The notes: generated by a model not told the origin, from the sequence alone. A DNA stretch of 40,820 bases from Streptacidiphilus melanogenes (GCF_000787835.1 NZ_BBPP01000001.1:1-40820), one strand, 5' to 3'; shown: positions 31,168 through 38,891, numbered from the stretch's first letter. Numbers and translations: made by a program.

Positions 31168-32194
31168 CGCCGACCCCCATCGCGACCGCGCCCAGCGCCC
31201 GCGTCTCCTTGCCGCCGACGCTCACCCACAGCAGCTCGTCGTCCTGCGTGTCGCCGGTCACGGCGTAGGAGGCCACGACCTGGCGTGCGGGGGTGTCGAT
31301 GACGAGCCTTCCGGGGGCGGCCGACTCCCCGGCCAGCAGACGGTTCGGGATCGTGCCGCGCAGGGCCGAGGCCGCCGCGAGGCAGACCGCGCCCGTCAGC
31401 GCCAGCTCGGGATGCCAGCCGCCGACGGTCAGCGCGCGGACGGCCAGGTGACCGGGGGCGACCGGGACCACGGCCGCGACCTTCGGGAACGCTCCGTCCA
31501 ACGGCCAGCCCAGCCGGGCGGCCTGCCGTCGGCGCATCCGCTCCAGCGTCGCGTACAACTCGGGCTGCTCGCCCCGGAACAGGGTCTCCCGGTCGCGCAC
31601 GCCCAGCCGCGCGCCGTCGACGAACAGGTAGGGGTTGGCCATCCGCACCACCCGGCCGCCGTCGCGCAGCAGCGTGCCGAGCCGGGTGCCGGGCGGGACG
31701 ATGAAGTGCGCGGTGAAGACGGTGTGCCGGGGCGAGGCGTGGTCGACCTGGCAGACCACCTGGTCGCCGTTGTTGAGCACCCGGGCGCGGATCCGGTCCC
31801 CGGCGCGCAGCGCGGGCAGCCGACCGGCCTGGGCCGCGGCGGTGACGGCGGCGAGCAGGGAGTGGCCGCAGTTGCCGTTCAGATCGAAGTGGTCCGGCGC
31901 GTCCGGCATCGCCTGGACGAAGCGGTAGTCCACGTCGAACAGGGGGTGCGTGGAGGGCGCGATCAGCGCCCACTTGAGCACCTCGCCCTTGCCGCCCTTG
32001 CCGCCGGTGCCCGGCAGGTCCGGCAGGTCCGGCAGACGGCGGCGGATGCGGGTCAGCGCGGTCACCAGGCCCTCGCGGTCGCGGGGGAGGGCGTCGGCGT
32101 CCAGGACCAGGGTCGGACCCGGGGCGCCGATCGCCCGGGCGAGGGCGGCGAAGCCCAGGTCAGCGGTGGGAGCGGTCAGGGTCGTGGCGGTCAT
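31160..32194 (-). CDS. PrpF-like isomerase (DUF453, DapF fold)
   Basis: This 344-residue protein has the two-lobed diaminopimelate-epimerase fold of the PrpF family. HFDLNGNCGHSLLAAVTA holds the Cys-containing loop equivalent to the catalytic Cys of DapF/PrpF. RMANPYLFVDGARLG and GGWHPELALTGAVCLAAAS form the second lobe. PrpF members isomerise aconitates and related unsaturated acids, or racemise amino-acid derivatives (DcsC of cycloserine synthesis is a DapF-type relative). The ATG at 32194 overlaps the asparagine-synthetase-like stop by ATGA. In this operon it may isomerise or epimerise an acid made by or for the amidotransferase. A GKGGKGE loop near residue 70 is low-complexity. Confidence 0.82.
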   Translation of the reverse strand: MTATTLTAPTADLGFAALARAIGAPGPTLVLDADALPRDREGLVTALTRIRRRLPDLPDLPGTGGKGGKGEVLKWALIAPSTHPLFDVDYRFVQAMPDAPDHFDLNGNCGHSLLAAVTAAAQAGRLPALRAGDRIRARVLNNGDQVVCQVDHASPRHTVFTAHFIVPPGTRLGTLLRDGGRVVRMANPYLFVDGARLGVRDRETLFRGEQPELYATLERMRRRQAARLGWPLDGAFPKVAAVVPVAPGHLAVRALTVGGWHPELALTGAVCLAAASALRGTIPNRLLAGESAAPGRLVIDTPARQVVASYAVTGDTQDDELLWVSVGGKETRALGAVAMGVGDE

Positions 32195-34020
32195 GACGCC
32201 ACCTCCAGCAGTTCTCGTTCCTCGGCCGGGCGGGAGGCGGCGCGGCGCACCGCGAACTCCTCGCGCCACAGCTCGAACATCAGCAGCGACCAGGTCGCCA
32301 GGGCCAGGCAGTCGGCCGGCCGGGTCTGCTGAGCGCGCAGCAGCCGCTCGACGGCCGTCGGGTCCAGCTGTCCACCGGTGTGCAGCCGGGCGGGGGAGAG
32401 CACCTCGCGCGTGTACGCCCACAGCGGCGTCCCCGGCGCGAGCATCGCCGTGATCGGCAGGGTGAAGGGCTGCTTGGGCCGCTCCAGCACGCTGCGCGGC
32501 AGCAGCCCGCGCGCGGCCGCGTACAGGGCGACCTTGCCGCGTCCGCCCTCCGGCGACAGCCGGTGGTGCTGCGGCAGGGCGCGGGCGAGCTCGCGCACCG
32601 ACCGCTGGCAGAACGGCAGTCGGACCTCGACGGCGTGCGCCATGCTCAGGTGGTCCACGCGCCGCAGGTGGTAGGCGGGCAGCCGGACCTCGGTCTCGAA
32701 GTCGGTGAGGACGTCGAGCCGTGACCGGTGCGCGGCCTCCTGCCGCAGCCGCTCCGTGATCGCGTCCGAGGCGCTGCCCCGGTCGGCGACGAACGCCCGG
32801 TAGTCGGCGCTGTAGAGGCGCGTCCGGGCCTCGGCCGGGATCGCCGCGAGCGCGTCCACGTACTCGGGCAGCCAGGTGCCGTGCGTGGTGACGGCGGCGT
32901 GGATCCGGGCGTACCCGGCGAACACCTCGTCCGCCGCGTCGCCGGTCAGCGCCACCTTGAACCCGGCCTGGTGCACGGCCTCGAACAGGCCGTAGGTGCT
33001 GAGCGTGATCGGGTCCGCGTTGGGCTGGCCCAGGTGCCAGGCCACGGCCGGCAGCAGCTCCGGGAAGCGGGCCGCGTCCAGCTCGACCTGGTGGTGCACG
33101 GTTCCGGCCCGCTGCGCCACCTCGCGGGCGAAGTGCCGCTCGTCGTGCGGCCAATCACCGCGGTAGGCGATGTTGAACGAGTGCACGTCCTGCACCGGCG
33201 CGCCGTCCGCCATCAGCGCGGTGACCAGGCTGGAGTCCAGGCCGCCGCTGGTGATCGCGCACACCCTCGCGTCCGCGACCGTCAGCCGCCGCACCTCCTC
33301 GGCCAGCGCCTCCCGCACCTGCTCGCCCGGCTCCCCTCCGGTGACGGCCGGGGGCTCCGGCGCGGGGCGGCGGTACAGCCGCAGTCCGCGCGAGCGCGAG
33401 CAGACGGCGGTGGTGCCGGGCGGCAGCACCTGCACGCCCTCGACCAGGGTGTGCTCGCCGAACGGCGTCTTGGTCGCCAGGTAGCTGTCCAGCCCCGGCT
33501 CCCACAGCGTCGGCCGCTCCCGCCCCATGGCGAGCAGCGCGGGCAGCTCGGAGGCGAAGTGCAGCCTGCGACCGTCCCAGCGGTAGTAGATCGGCTTCAT
33601 CCCGGCGTCGTCGGTTGCCAGGACGAGCATCGGCTCGGCGCGCAGGTCGACCAGCGCGACGGCGAACATGCCGTCGAGCCGCTGGGCGAACGCCGTCCCG
33701 TGCTCCTGGTAGAGCGCGGGCAGCACCGCGCCGTCGCAGCGGTCCGCGAACCGGTGGCCGCGCGACCGGAGCTGCGTGCGCAGCTCGCCGTGGTTGTAGA
33801 TCTCGCCGTTGAAGACGACCCTGACGCGTCCGGCGTCGCCCTCGTAGGGCTGCCGCCCGCCGGCCGGGTCGGTGATCGCGAGCCGGTTGCTGCCCAGCGC
33901 CCACCCGGCCCCGTGGGCGAGCCGGGCCTCGTCGGGCCCGCCGTGCCGTTGGAGCGCCCCGGCCGCGCGCATGTCGTGCGGTGAGAGATCGGCGTCGAAG
34001 TGGCCGTGGATTCTGCACAT
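32191..34020 (-). CDS. Asparagine-synthetase-like glutamine amidotransferase (AsnB family)
   Basis: This 609-residue class II amidotransferase begins MCRIHG, so Cys2 becomes the N-terminal nucleophile after Met removal, which fixes the start at 34020 although the ribosome-binding site is weak. The glutaminase domain shows RHGGPDEARL, SNRLAITD, VVFNGEIYNH and CDGAVLPALYQE. The synthetase domain has the pyrophosphatase loop SGGLDSSLVTALM near residue 255, then ALTGDAADEVFAGYARI and LSMAHAVEVRLPF. It can use glutamine-derived NH3 to amidate an ATP-activated carboxylate. As first gene of a coupled five-gene operon, a biosynthetic amidation role is more likely than asparagine supply. Distant relatives (beta-lactam synthetases) lack Cys2, which is present here. 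Confidence 0.9.
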   Translation of the reverse strand: MCRIHGHFDADLSPHDMRAAGALQRHGGPDEARLAHGAGWALGSNRLAITDPAGGRQPYEGDAGRVRVVFNGEIYNHGELRTQLRSRGHRFADRCDGAVLPALYQEHGTAFAQRLDGMFAVALVDLRAEPMLVLATDDAGMKPIYYRWDGRRLHFASELPALLAMGRERPTLWEPGLDSYLATKTPFGEHTLVEGVQVLPPGTTAVCSRSRGLRLYRRPAPEPPAVTGGEPGEQVREALAEEVRRLTVADARVCAITSGGLDSSLVTALMADGAPVQDVHSFNIAYRGDWPHDERHFAREVAQRAGTVHHQVELDAARFPELLPAVAWHLGQPNADPITLSTYGLFEAVHQAGFKVALTGDAADEVFAGYARIHAAVTTHGTWLPEYVDALAAIPAEARTRLYSADYRAFVADRGSASDAITERLRQEAAHRSRLDVLTDFETEVRLPAYHLRRVDHLSMAHAVEVRLPFCQRSVRELARALPQHHRLSPEGGRGKVALYAAARGLLPRSVLERPKQPFTLPITAMLAPGTPLWAYTREVLSPARLHTGGQLDPTAVERLLRAQQTRPADCLALATWSLLMFELWREEFAVRRAASRPAEERELLEVAS

Positions 34021-34275
34021 GATCGCTCGTGCCTTCTGCTCGGGGTCTCGATGCCTCCACGTTCGGCGGCCCGCTGTCCCGCCCGCCTGAGCCCGCTGTC
34101 CCGCCCCAGGCCCTCCCCGGTCCCACGCCCCGACCCCGACTCGACCCGACCCCGCCCCGTCCCGGCCGGACCGGAGTGCGGGCGGGTGGTGCGCGGGCGG
34201 CCTGGGCTGTGCCACCATGTGCCGCGTGGTCGAGGTTGACATTTTGTTGAAGCAGGCTCGTCCGGGGGGCACGGG
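34021..34275. promoter_or_regulatory. Divergent control region: AsnB-like operon / aquaporin
   Basis: Besides the direct repeats, the region holds a C-rich low-complexity stretch (34110-34170) and a -35-like TTGACA at 34236-34241, followed by an AT-rich ATTTTGTTGAA, pointing toward the aquaporin gene. A 20-codon ORF at 34217-34279 overlaps the aquaporin ATG but has atypical codons and is probably not coding. Confidence 0.35.
34069..34106. promoter_or_regulatory. Two 16-bp direct repeats, 22-bp period, upstream of the five-gene operon
   Basis: GCCCGCTGTCCCGCCC occurs at 34069-34084 and 34091-34106. The copies lie on the same face of the helix, 49-86 bp before the AsnB-like start, where a -35 region would be. 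Direct repeats with an 11- or 22-bp period are typical of SARP activator sites, though this is not the usual TCGAGNN heptamer. Confidence 0.45.
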
Positions 34276-35136
34276 ATGAGCCGACCGTTGGCGCGGCGGC
34301 TGGGTGCGGAGTTCGTCGGGACGCTCGCGCTCGTGGCCGTGGTGGTGGGCTCCGGCATCCAGGCGCAGCGGCTCACGCCGGACGTCGGAGAGCAACTGCT
34401 GGCGAACGCGCTGGTCAGCGCGCTTGGGCTGGGAGTGCTGATCGCGCTGCTCGGGCCGGTGTCCGGGGCGCACCTGAACCCCGTCGTCACGCTGACGGCG
34501 TGGTGGACGAGGCGTCACGACGGCGCTCGGCCCCGGTTCGGGGAGGTCGCCGGGTACGTGGTCGCCCAGGTCGCCGGGGCGATCGGCGGCGCGCTGCTCG
34601 CGGACGGGATGTTCGGCGGACCGGTGCTTCGGTTGTCGCGGCAGGGCCACGACGGCGTCCACCTCTGGCTCGGTGAGGTCGTCGCCACCGCCGGGCTGGT
34701 GCTGCTGGTCGTCGGGTTGGGTCGGATCGGGCGGGAGGCGTACGCGCCCGTGATCGTCGCCGCCTACATCGGCGCGGCGATCTGGTTCACCTCCTCGGGC
34801 AGCTTCGCCAATCCGGCCGCGACGGTCGGACGTGCCTTCACCGACAGCTTCACCGGCATCGCGCCACGCTCCGTGCCGGCCTTCGTTCTCGCGCAACTCC
34901 TCGGCGCGGTGGTCGGCCTGGCGCTGACGGCTGTGCTGTTCGACGGCGCGGGCGACGGCGGGGGCGGCGGCGCAGCCGACCTCGGAGTCGAGGGCGGGAG
35001 AGGACGAAGCCGCGTCGGCATCGATGCCGGGCCGTGCTGTCCGGGGCCGCGTCCGGCTGCGGACAGTCAGGCGGTGCGAACCGCGACCGTCACCCGGGCC
35101 CCCTCCGCGCCCTCGCCATCTGCTGCATGGTCGTGA
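34276..35136 (+). CDS. MIP/aquaporin-family channel with an abnormal C-terminal tail
   Basis: This 286-residue frame has six membrane helices and two half-helices carrying the NPA boxes SGAHLNPVVTLT (second residue of the usual NPA-V) and GSFANPAATVGRAFTDSF. This is the pattern of actinobacterial aquaporins often found in arsenic loci (AqpS-like). Function: passage of water, glycerol or arsenite across the plasma membrane. The fold ends near residue 225 (VVGLALTAVLFDGA). The remaining 60 residues are a Gly/Arg/Pro-rich, non-conserved tail that runs into a decayed gene, so the natural stop was probably lost. No ArsR or arsenate reductase lies nearby. Confidence 0.82.
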   Translation: MSRPLARRLGAEFVGTLALVAVVVGSGIQAQRLTPDVGEQLLANALVSALGLGVLIALLGPVSGAHLNPVVTLTAWWTRRHDGARPRFGEVAGYVVAQVAGAIGGALLADGMFGGPVLRLSRQGHDGVHLWLGEVVATAGLVLLVVGLGRIGREAYAPVIVAAYIGAAIWFTSSGSFANPAATVGRAFTDSFTGIAPRSVPAFVLAQLLGAVVGLALTAVLFDGAGDGGGGGAADLGVEGGRGRSRVGIDAGPCCPGPRPAADSQAVRTATVTRAPSAPSPSAAWS

Positions 35137-35390
35137 GCCGTTGGCTCATCACGGCCCTGACGCACCGTGACGGCGCGTTGGCTGCGCCCGAGCTGCTGGC
35201 CGCCCTCCCGCGGACACAGTGGCTGACGCTGCTCTTCCCGACCATGCCGCTGTTCTTCCTCGCGGCTGCTGCGCCGCGGCCGGGTCCTGGACGCGGGCGC
35301 AGGGACGCGCGCGGCCGTGGATCCGGCAGCGGACGATCCGGTTGCTGCTGCCGACGGCCGTCCACACCGGCTTTCGCGCTCGTCGGTGTG
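35034..35390 (+). pseudogene. Fragment of an acyltransferase-3-like membrane protein, frameshifted
   Basis: One frame reads RALAICCMVVSRWLITAL...LPRTQWLTLLFPTMPLFFLAAAA, the style of the first two membrane helices of acyltransferase family 3 proteins (compare SLRAxAIxxVVxGHWLVTAL and LFxxMPLFFLxGG). Near 35270 the homology continues in another frame as SWTRAQGRARPWIRQRTIRLLLP, then it stops. The catalytic His of helix 1 is replaced (SRW for GHW). The rest of the gene is missing before the MarR gene. This is a decayed remnant of about 115 codons, with GC skew typical of lost constraint. Confidence 0.55.
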
Positions 35391-35419
35391 GCCGGAAAGC
35401 GGGTGGGCGACCACGCCGC

Positions 35420-35887
35420 CTACGGCAGGCCCACTCGGTCGGCCAGCAGCTGCAGGGCCTCGGCCAGCGCCGCCCGCTGGGCGTCGGTCAGCTCGGCGGC
35501 GAGATCGGCGTCAAGCTCGCGGCTCGCGACCTCGCAACGGTCGAGGAGGCGGCGTCCGTCGTCGGTCAGTGTCAGCACCTGACGGCGGCGGTCCTGCGGG
35601 TCCCGGACCCGCTGCACGGCGTTCAACTGCTCCAGGTGGTCGGCGAGCGAGACGACCAGGCTCGGGGCGACGCCCATCCGCGCGGCCAGTTCCTGCTGGG
35701 ACGCCGCCGCGCCCGCGCCGAGTGCGACCAGCAACCCGACGTGCTTGGGCTTGAGGCCGAGGTCGAACGTCTCCAGTGCTCGGGTGAACCGGTCGGTGGC
35801 CACGGTCCCCAGGGTGCCGAGCTTGAAGACCAGGGTCGTGCTGAGGCCGGGGAGCCGTCGGGGCGTCGTGTCGATGCCATCGCTCAT
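35420..35887 (-). CDS. MarR-family transcriptional regulator
   Basis: This 155-residue regulator has a winged helix: LKPKHVGLLVALGAGAAASQQELAARMGVAPSLVVSLADHLEQLNAVQRVRDPQDRRRQVLTLTDDGRRLL. The DxRDRR-type wing is DPQDRRRQVL. I start it at ATG 35887 (MSDGIDTTPRRLPG); a longer frame to 35926 lacks support. It is divergent from a DUF2568 gene. The intergenic region contains twin AGAGC-N3-GCTCT palindromes, so it probably represses both itself and that neighbour, relieved by a phenolic or oxidising ligand as in the family. Confidence 0.9.
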   Translation of the reverse strand: MSDGIDTTPRRLPGLSTTLVFKLGTLGTVATDRFTRALETFDLGLKPKHVGLLVALGAGAAASQQELAARMGVAPSLVVSLADHLEQLNAVQRVRDPQDRRRQVLTLTDDGRRLLDRCEVASRELDADLAAELTDAQRAALAEALQLLADRVGLP

Positions 35888-35947
35888 GCAGGGAACGATA
35901 CTCCGGCAATATCGTTCAAGGTTCAAACGAAGCGCTGCTCATAAATG

Positions 35948-36015
35948 AGAGCACTGCTCTTGACTGTGACTGTCGCTCTCGCGCACACTGTTCTCAAGCG
36001 AGAGCGGTGCTCTCG
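35948..36015. promoter_or_regulatory. Twin MarR operators AGAGC-N3-GCTCT
   Basis: Site 1 is AGAGCACTGCTCT (35948-35960) and site 2 is CGAGAGCGGTGCTCTCG (35999-36015), 53 bp (five turns) centre to centre. A further pair of arms, CGCTCTCGC (35974-35982) and GCGAGAGCG (35998-36006), overlaps site 2. A TTGACT (35960-35965) and a CACACT hexamer 18 bp on could be the promoter of the DUF2568 gene, flanked by both sites. Confidence 0.7.
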
Positions 36016-36044
36016 AAAGGGTTCCCCTCAATGAGGAGCGCGTC

Positions 36045-36410
36045 ATGATCCCCAAGCCGCTGCACCATGCCAACGAGCTGCTCGCGTTCCTCCTCGAACT
36101 CGTCGCCCTCGGCGGCCTCGCCTGGTGGGGATTCCGCACCGGCCACAACGTCGCCGTCCACGTGCTCCTGGGTGTCGGTGCGCCGCTGGCCATGGCCGTC
36201 CTCTGGGGCCTGTTCGCCGCGCCCCGCGCCCGCCACCCGCTGCCGGTCCCGGCGCTGCTCGTCTTCAAGCTGGTGGTCTTCGGCCTGGCCGCCGCCGCGC
36301 TGTACGCGGCCGGCGCCCACACCTTCGGCGTCGTCTTCGCCGTCGTCGCGGTGGCCAACACCGTGCTGGCCACCGCCGACCGCGAGTCGCTCGCCCGCCG
36401 AACCCACTGA
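36045..36410 (+). CDS. YrdB-family DUF2568 membrane protein
   Basis: This 121-residue protein has four membrane helices (ELLAFLLELVALGGLAWWGF, VHVLLGVGAPLAMAVLWGLFAAP, ALLVFKLVVFGLAAAALYAA, FGVVFAVVAVANTVLAT). The RARHPLP loop and ATADRE end are typical of the DUF2568/YrdB family of unknown function. A GAGGAG ribosome-binding site precedes ATG 36045. Control by the divergent MarR protein is implied by the operators between them. Such small membrane proteins are often targets of local MarR regulators in actinobacteria. Confidence 0.9.
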   Translation: MIPKPLHHANELLAFLLELVALGGLAWWGFRTGHNVAVHVLLGVGAPLAMAVLWGLFAAPRARHPLPVPALLVFKLVVFGLAAAALYAAGAHTFGVVFAVVAVANTVLATADRESLARRTH

Positions 36411-36436
36411 GGACCGTCGGGGCCCCGGCCGTCCTC
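36409..36436. terminator. Weak hairpin between DUF2568 and acyl-CoA synthetase genes
   Basis: GAGGAC/GTCCTC arms enclose a GGGGCCCC core, directly at the stop codon and 12 bp before the convergent stop. It may end both transcripts. Confidence 0.4.
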
Positions 36437-36448
36437 GGGCCGGCCGCC

Positions 36449-38212
36449 TCAGTCGCGCGGGAAGTCCTCCTCCCAGAACTCCAGCTTCCCGCGTACGGGC
36501 GTCTCGCCACCGCCCGTCAGCCCGCTGCCGCCGTGCAACTCCTGTTCCCGGCCCCGCAGTTCCACGCGCCGGATCTTGCCGGAGACGGTCTTCGGAAGCT
36601 CCGCGAACTCCAGCCGCCGCACCCGCTTGTACGGCGCCAGCCGGCCCCGCGCGAACTCCAGGACCGACCGCGCCGTCTCCGCGTCGGGCGAGGCACCGGG
36701 CACCAGCACCACATAGGCCTTCGGTACCGACAGGCGGACCGGGTCCGGCGAGGGGACCACGGCCGCCTCCGCCACCTGCGGGTGCTCGATCAGGACGCTC
36801 TCCAGCTCGAACGGCGAGATCCGGTAGTCCGAGGACTTGAAGACGTCGTCGGTGCGCCCGACGTAGGTCAGGTAGCCGTCGGCGTCGCGGAACGCCACGT
36901 CCCCGGTGTGGTAGAAACCGCCCGCCGTCGCCTCGGCCTGGCGCTCCGGGTCCTGCTGGTAGCCCGTCATCAGGCCCAGGGGGGCGGTGCCCAGCGGCAG
37001 GCAGAGCTCCCCCTCCGCGCCGGGCTCGGTGACCACCTCGCCGCTCACGGCGTCGACCAGCGCGACCTCGTAGCCCGGCAGCGGCACGCCCATCGAGCCC
37101 GGCTTGACCACGAGGCCAGGCGGGTTGCCGACCTGGGCGGTGGTCTCGGTCTGCCCGAAGCCGTCGCGCAGCGTCACGCCCCAGGCGGTCTGCACCCGCT
37201 GGATGATCTCCGGGTTCAACGGCTCTCCCGCGCCCACGAGTTCACGCAGCGGGGGACGCCACTGGGTCAGGTCCTCCAGCACCAGCATCCGCCACACCGT
37301 CGGCGGCGCGCAGAAGGAGGTGACCCGGTGCCGCACCATGGCGTCCAGCAGCGGACGTGCGGCGAAGCGCGGCTGATTGACGATCAGGATCTCCGCCCCG
37401 GCGTTCCACGGCGCGAAGAAGTTGCTCCACGCGTGCTTGGCCCACCCGGGAGAGGAGACGTTCAGGTGCACGTCGCCCGGCCGCAGGCCGATCCAGTACA
37501 TCGTCGACAGGTGGCCTACGGGGTAGGAGCGGTGGGTGTGCTCCACGAGCTTGGGGCGGCTGGTGGTGCCGGAGGTGAAGTAGAGCAGCATCGGGTCGTC
37601 GGCGCGGGTCGGCCCGTCGGGGACGAACCCCTCGGGGGCGGAGGCGGACTGCGCGTAGGGGAGCCACCCGGGAACCGGCTCGCCCACGGCGATCCTCGTC
37701 CACTCCCCGCCGATGTCGGCGAATCCGCCGGTCAGGCCGGACTCGGCGATCACGTGGCGCACGGCGCCGCGGGTCACCCGGTCGGCGAGGTCCTCGGGGG
37801 AGAGCAGGGTGCTGGCGGGGATGACGACTGCGCCGAGCTTGATCGCGGCCAGCATCACCTCCCACAGCGCGACCTGGTTGCCGAGCAGCAGGAGCACCCG
37901 GTCGCCGCGGGTCACGCCGAGGCCGCGCAGCCAGTTCGCGACCTGGCCCGAGCGGGCGCTCAGCGCGGCGAAGCTCAGTGCGGTCTCGGTCCGGACCTGG
38001 CCGTCGGCGGTGAGGTCGACGACGCGAAGGGCGATGTCGTCGTTGCCGTGCGCCTCGGGGTCGAACCAGTCCAGGGCCCAGTTGAAGTGGTCGCCCTGCG
38101 GGCGCGGGAGCCGCCGGGCGGCCTCGATGTCGCCGCGGTGCCGCAGCAGATGGTCGCGTGCGGCGCGGAATTCGGCTGTCGCCTCCCTCGGCGGCGTGCT
38201 GTCCGGTGCCAT
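36449..38212 (-). CDS. AMP-dependent acyl-CoA synthetase (medium-chain/aryl type)
   Basis: This 587-residue adenylate-forming ligase has motif A3 LLYFTSGTTSRPKLVEHTH and the YRISPFELE motif (FKSSDYRISPFELESVL). TGDVAFRDADGYLTYVGRTDD is also present, with the C-terminal catalytic lysine in ELPKTVSGKIRRVEL. The order and the FNWALDWFD N-terminal segment match the acetyl/medium-chain acyl-CoA synthetase (ACSM-like) group that makes acyl- or aryl-CoA from free acid, ATP and CoA. Start ATG 38212 follows GGGAGGAG. It is a single gene; no beta-oxidation genes adjoin it. Substrate length cannot be read with confidence. Confidence 0.92.
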   Translation of the reverse strand: MAPDSTPPREATAEFRAARDHLLRHRGDIEAARRLPRPQGDHFNWALDWFDPEAHGNDDIALRVVDLTADGQVRTETALSFAALSARSGQVANWLRGLGVTRGDRVLLLLGNQVALWEVMLAAIKLGAVVIPASTLLSPEDLADRVTRGAVRHVIAESGLTGGFADIGGEWTRIAVGEPVPGWLPYAQSASAPEGFVPDGPTRADDPMLLYFTSGTTSRPKLVEHTHRSYPVGHLSTMYWIGLRPGDVHLNVSSPGWAKHAWSNFFAPWNAGAEILIVNQPRFAARPLLDAMVRHRVTSFCAPPTVWRMLVLEDLTQWRPPLRELVGAGEPLNPEIIQRVQTAWGVTLRDGFGQTETTAQVGNPPGLVVKPGSMGVPLPGYEVALVDAVSGEVVTEPGAEGELCLPLGTAPLGLMTGYQQDPERQAEATAGGFYHTGDVAFRDADGYLTYVGRTDDVFKSSDYRISPFELESVLIEHPQVAEAAVVPSPDPVRLSVPKAYVVLVPGASPDAETARSVLEFARGRLAPYKRVRRLEFAELPKTVSGKIRRVELRGREQELHGGSGLTGGGETPVRGKLEFWEEDFPRD

Positions 38213-38325
38213 CGCGATCTCCTCCCGCGGGGGCGCACAGCGGCGTGCGCCGAACGGATCACACCGTTTCAGCCACCCAGGAGCGGGTCAAGGAGGCCCA
38301 GCGGTCGGGCGGGCCCGGTCCGAGG

Positions 38326-38361
38326 GGCGCGAGTCGGCGCGGCTCCAGGCCGACTCGCGCC
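38326..38361 (-). terminator. Terminator hairpin after ptsH
   Basis: A 13-bp perfect stem (38326-38338 with 38349-38361) with 10-nt loop lies 33 bp beyond the ptsH stop on the minus strand. Confidence 0.75.
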
Positions 38362-38393
38362 GCTGAGGCGGTGCGTCGGGCGCCCGTGACGGT

Positions 38394-38672
38394 TCAGGCG
38401 GCGGGCAGCTCGTCCAGGCCCTCGCCGACCAGCTTTGCCAGGCGGTCGAGCGCGGCGTCCGCGCCGTCCGCGTCGGAGGCGAGGACGACCTCCTCGCCGC
38501 CCTGGGCGCCGAGGCCCAGCAGGGCGAGCATGGACGCGGCGTTGACGGGGGCGCCGCCGTTCTTGGAGATCGTCACGGGCACGCCCACCGCGCCGGCGGC
38601 GCGGACGAAGATGGAGGCGGGACGGGCGTGCAGGCCCTCGGGCCAGCCGATGGTGACGCGGCGCTCAGCCAT
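38394..38672 (-). CDS. ptsH: HPr phosphocarrier protein of the PEP-dependent sugar PTS
   Basis: This 92-residue HPr passes phosphate from enzyme I to EIIA proteins through His15 in EGLHARPAS. The regulatory-serine region is NAASMLALLGLGAQGGEEV. The sequence is of the actinobacterial type (MAERRV-x-x-GW-x-EGLHARPASIFVRAA). An AAAGG lies before ATG 38672. No other PTS gene is in the window. A DasR-like operator 110 bp upstream fits the known control of Streptomyces ptsH by N-acetylglucosamine through DasR. Confidence 0.95.
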   Translation of the reverse strand: MAERRVTIGWPEGLHARPASIFVRAAGAVGVPVTISKNGGAPVNAASMLALLGLGAQGGEEVVLASDADGADAALDRLAKLVGEGLDELPAA

Positions 38673-38687
38673 GGTGCGTGCCTTTCG

Positions 38688-38708
38688 CGTGGTGCGTGGT
38701 GCATGGTG
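38688..38708. repeat. Three 7-bp tandem repeats in the ptsH leader
   Basis: CGTGGTG, CGTGGTG and CATGGTG lie directly in tandem 16-36 bp before the ptsH ATG, within the expected mRNA leader. Function unknown. Confidence 0.5.
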
Positions 38709-38781
38709 CGGGTGACTCGATGATGCGGACAACTCAGGATATTCGTAGCATTCGGCTCCGCTCCGGACCCTGCAGCTCCCA

Positions 38782-38797
38782 TGTTGTCTAGACCATT
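38782..38797. promoter_or_regulatory. DasR-responsive element (dre) upstream of ptsH
   Basis: TGTTGTCTAGACCATT matches the dre consensus ACTGGTCTAGACCAGT at 12 of 16 positions, including the whole TCTAGACCA core. It lies 110-125 bp upstream of ptsH and about 95 bp before the divergent Pat-like gene, so DasR could influence both. Confidence 0.7.
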
Positions 38798-38891
38798 CTG
38801 CCACGGCTCCGCGCACACCGGGCGCGGCCCCCTCCACGACGCCTTCTGCGTCGCACGCTACCCACGCCGGTTCCGCGGTTAACCTGAGCGA

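Noticed and set aside
32191-34020. Beta-lactam synthetase instead of asparagine-synthetase-like protein
   Set aside because: Beta-lactam synthetases lack the N-terminal glutaminase cysteine, which is present here (MCRIHG).
34217-34279. 20-codon ORF overlapping the aquaporin start
   Set aside because: Codons such as ATT TTG TTG are atypical here. The AT-rich stretch is better explained as promoter DNA.
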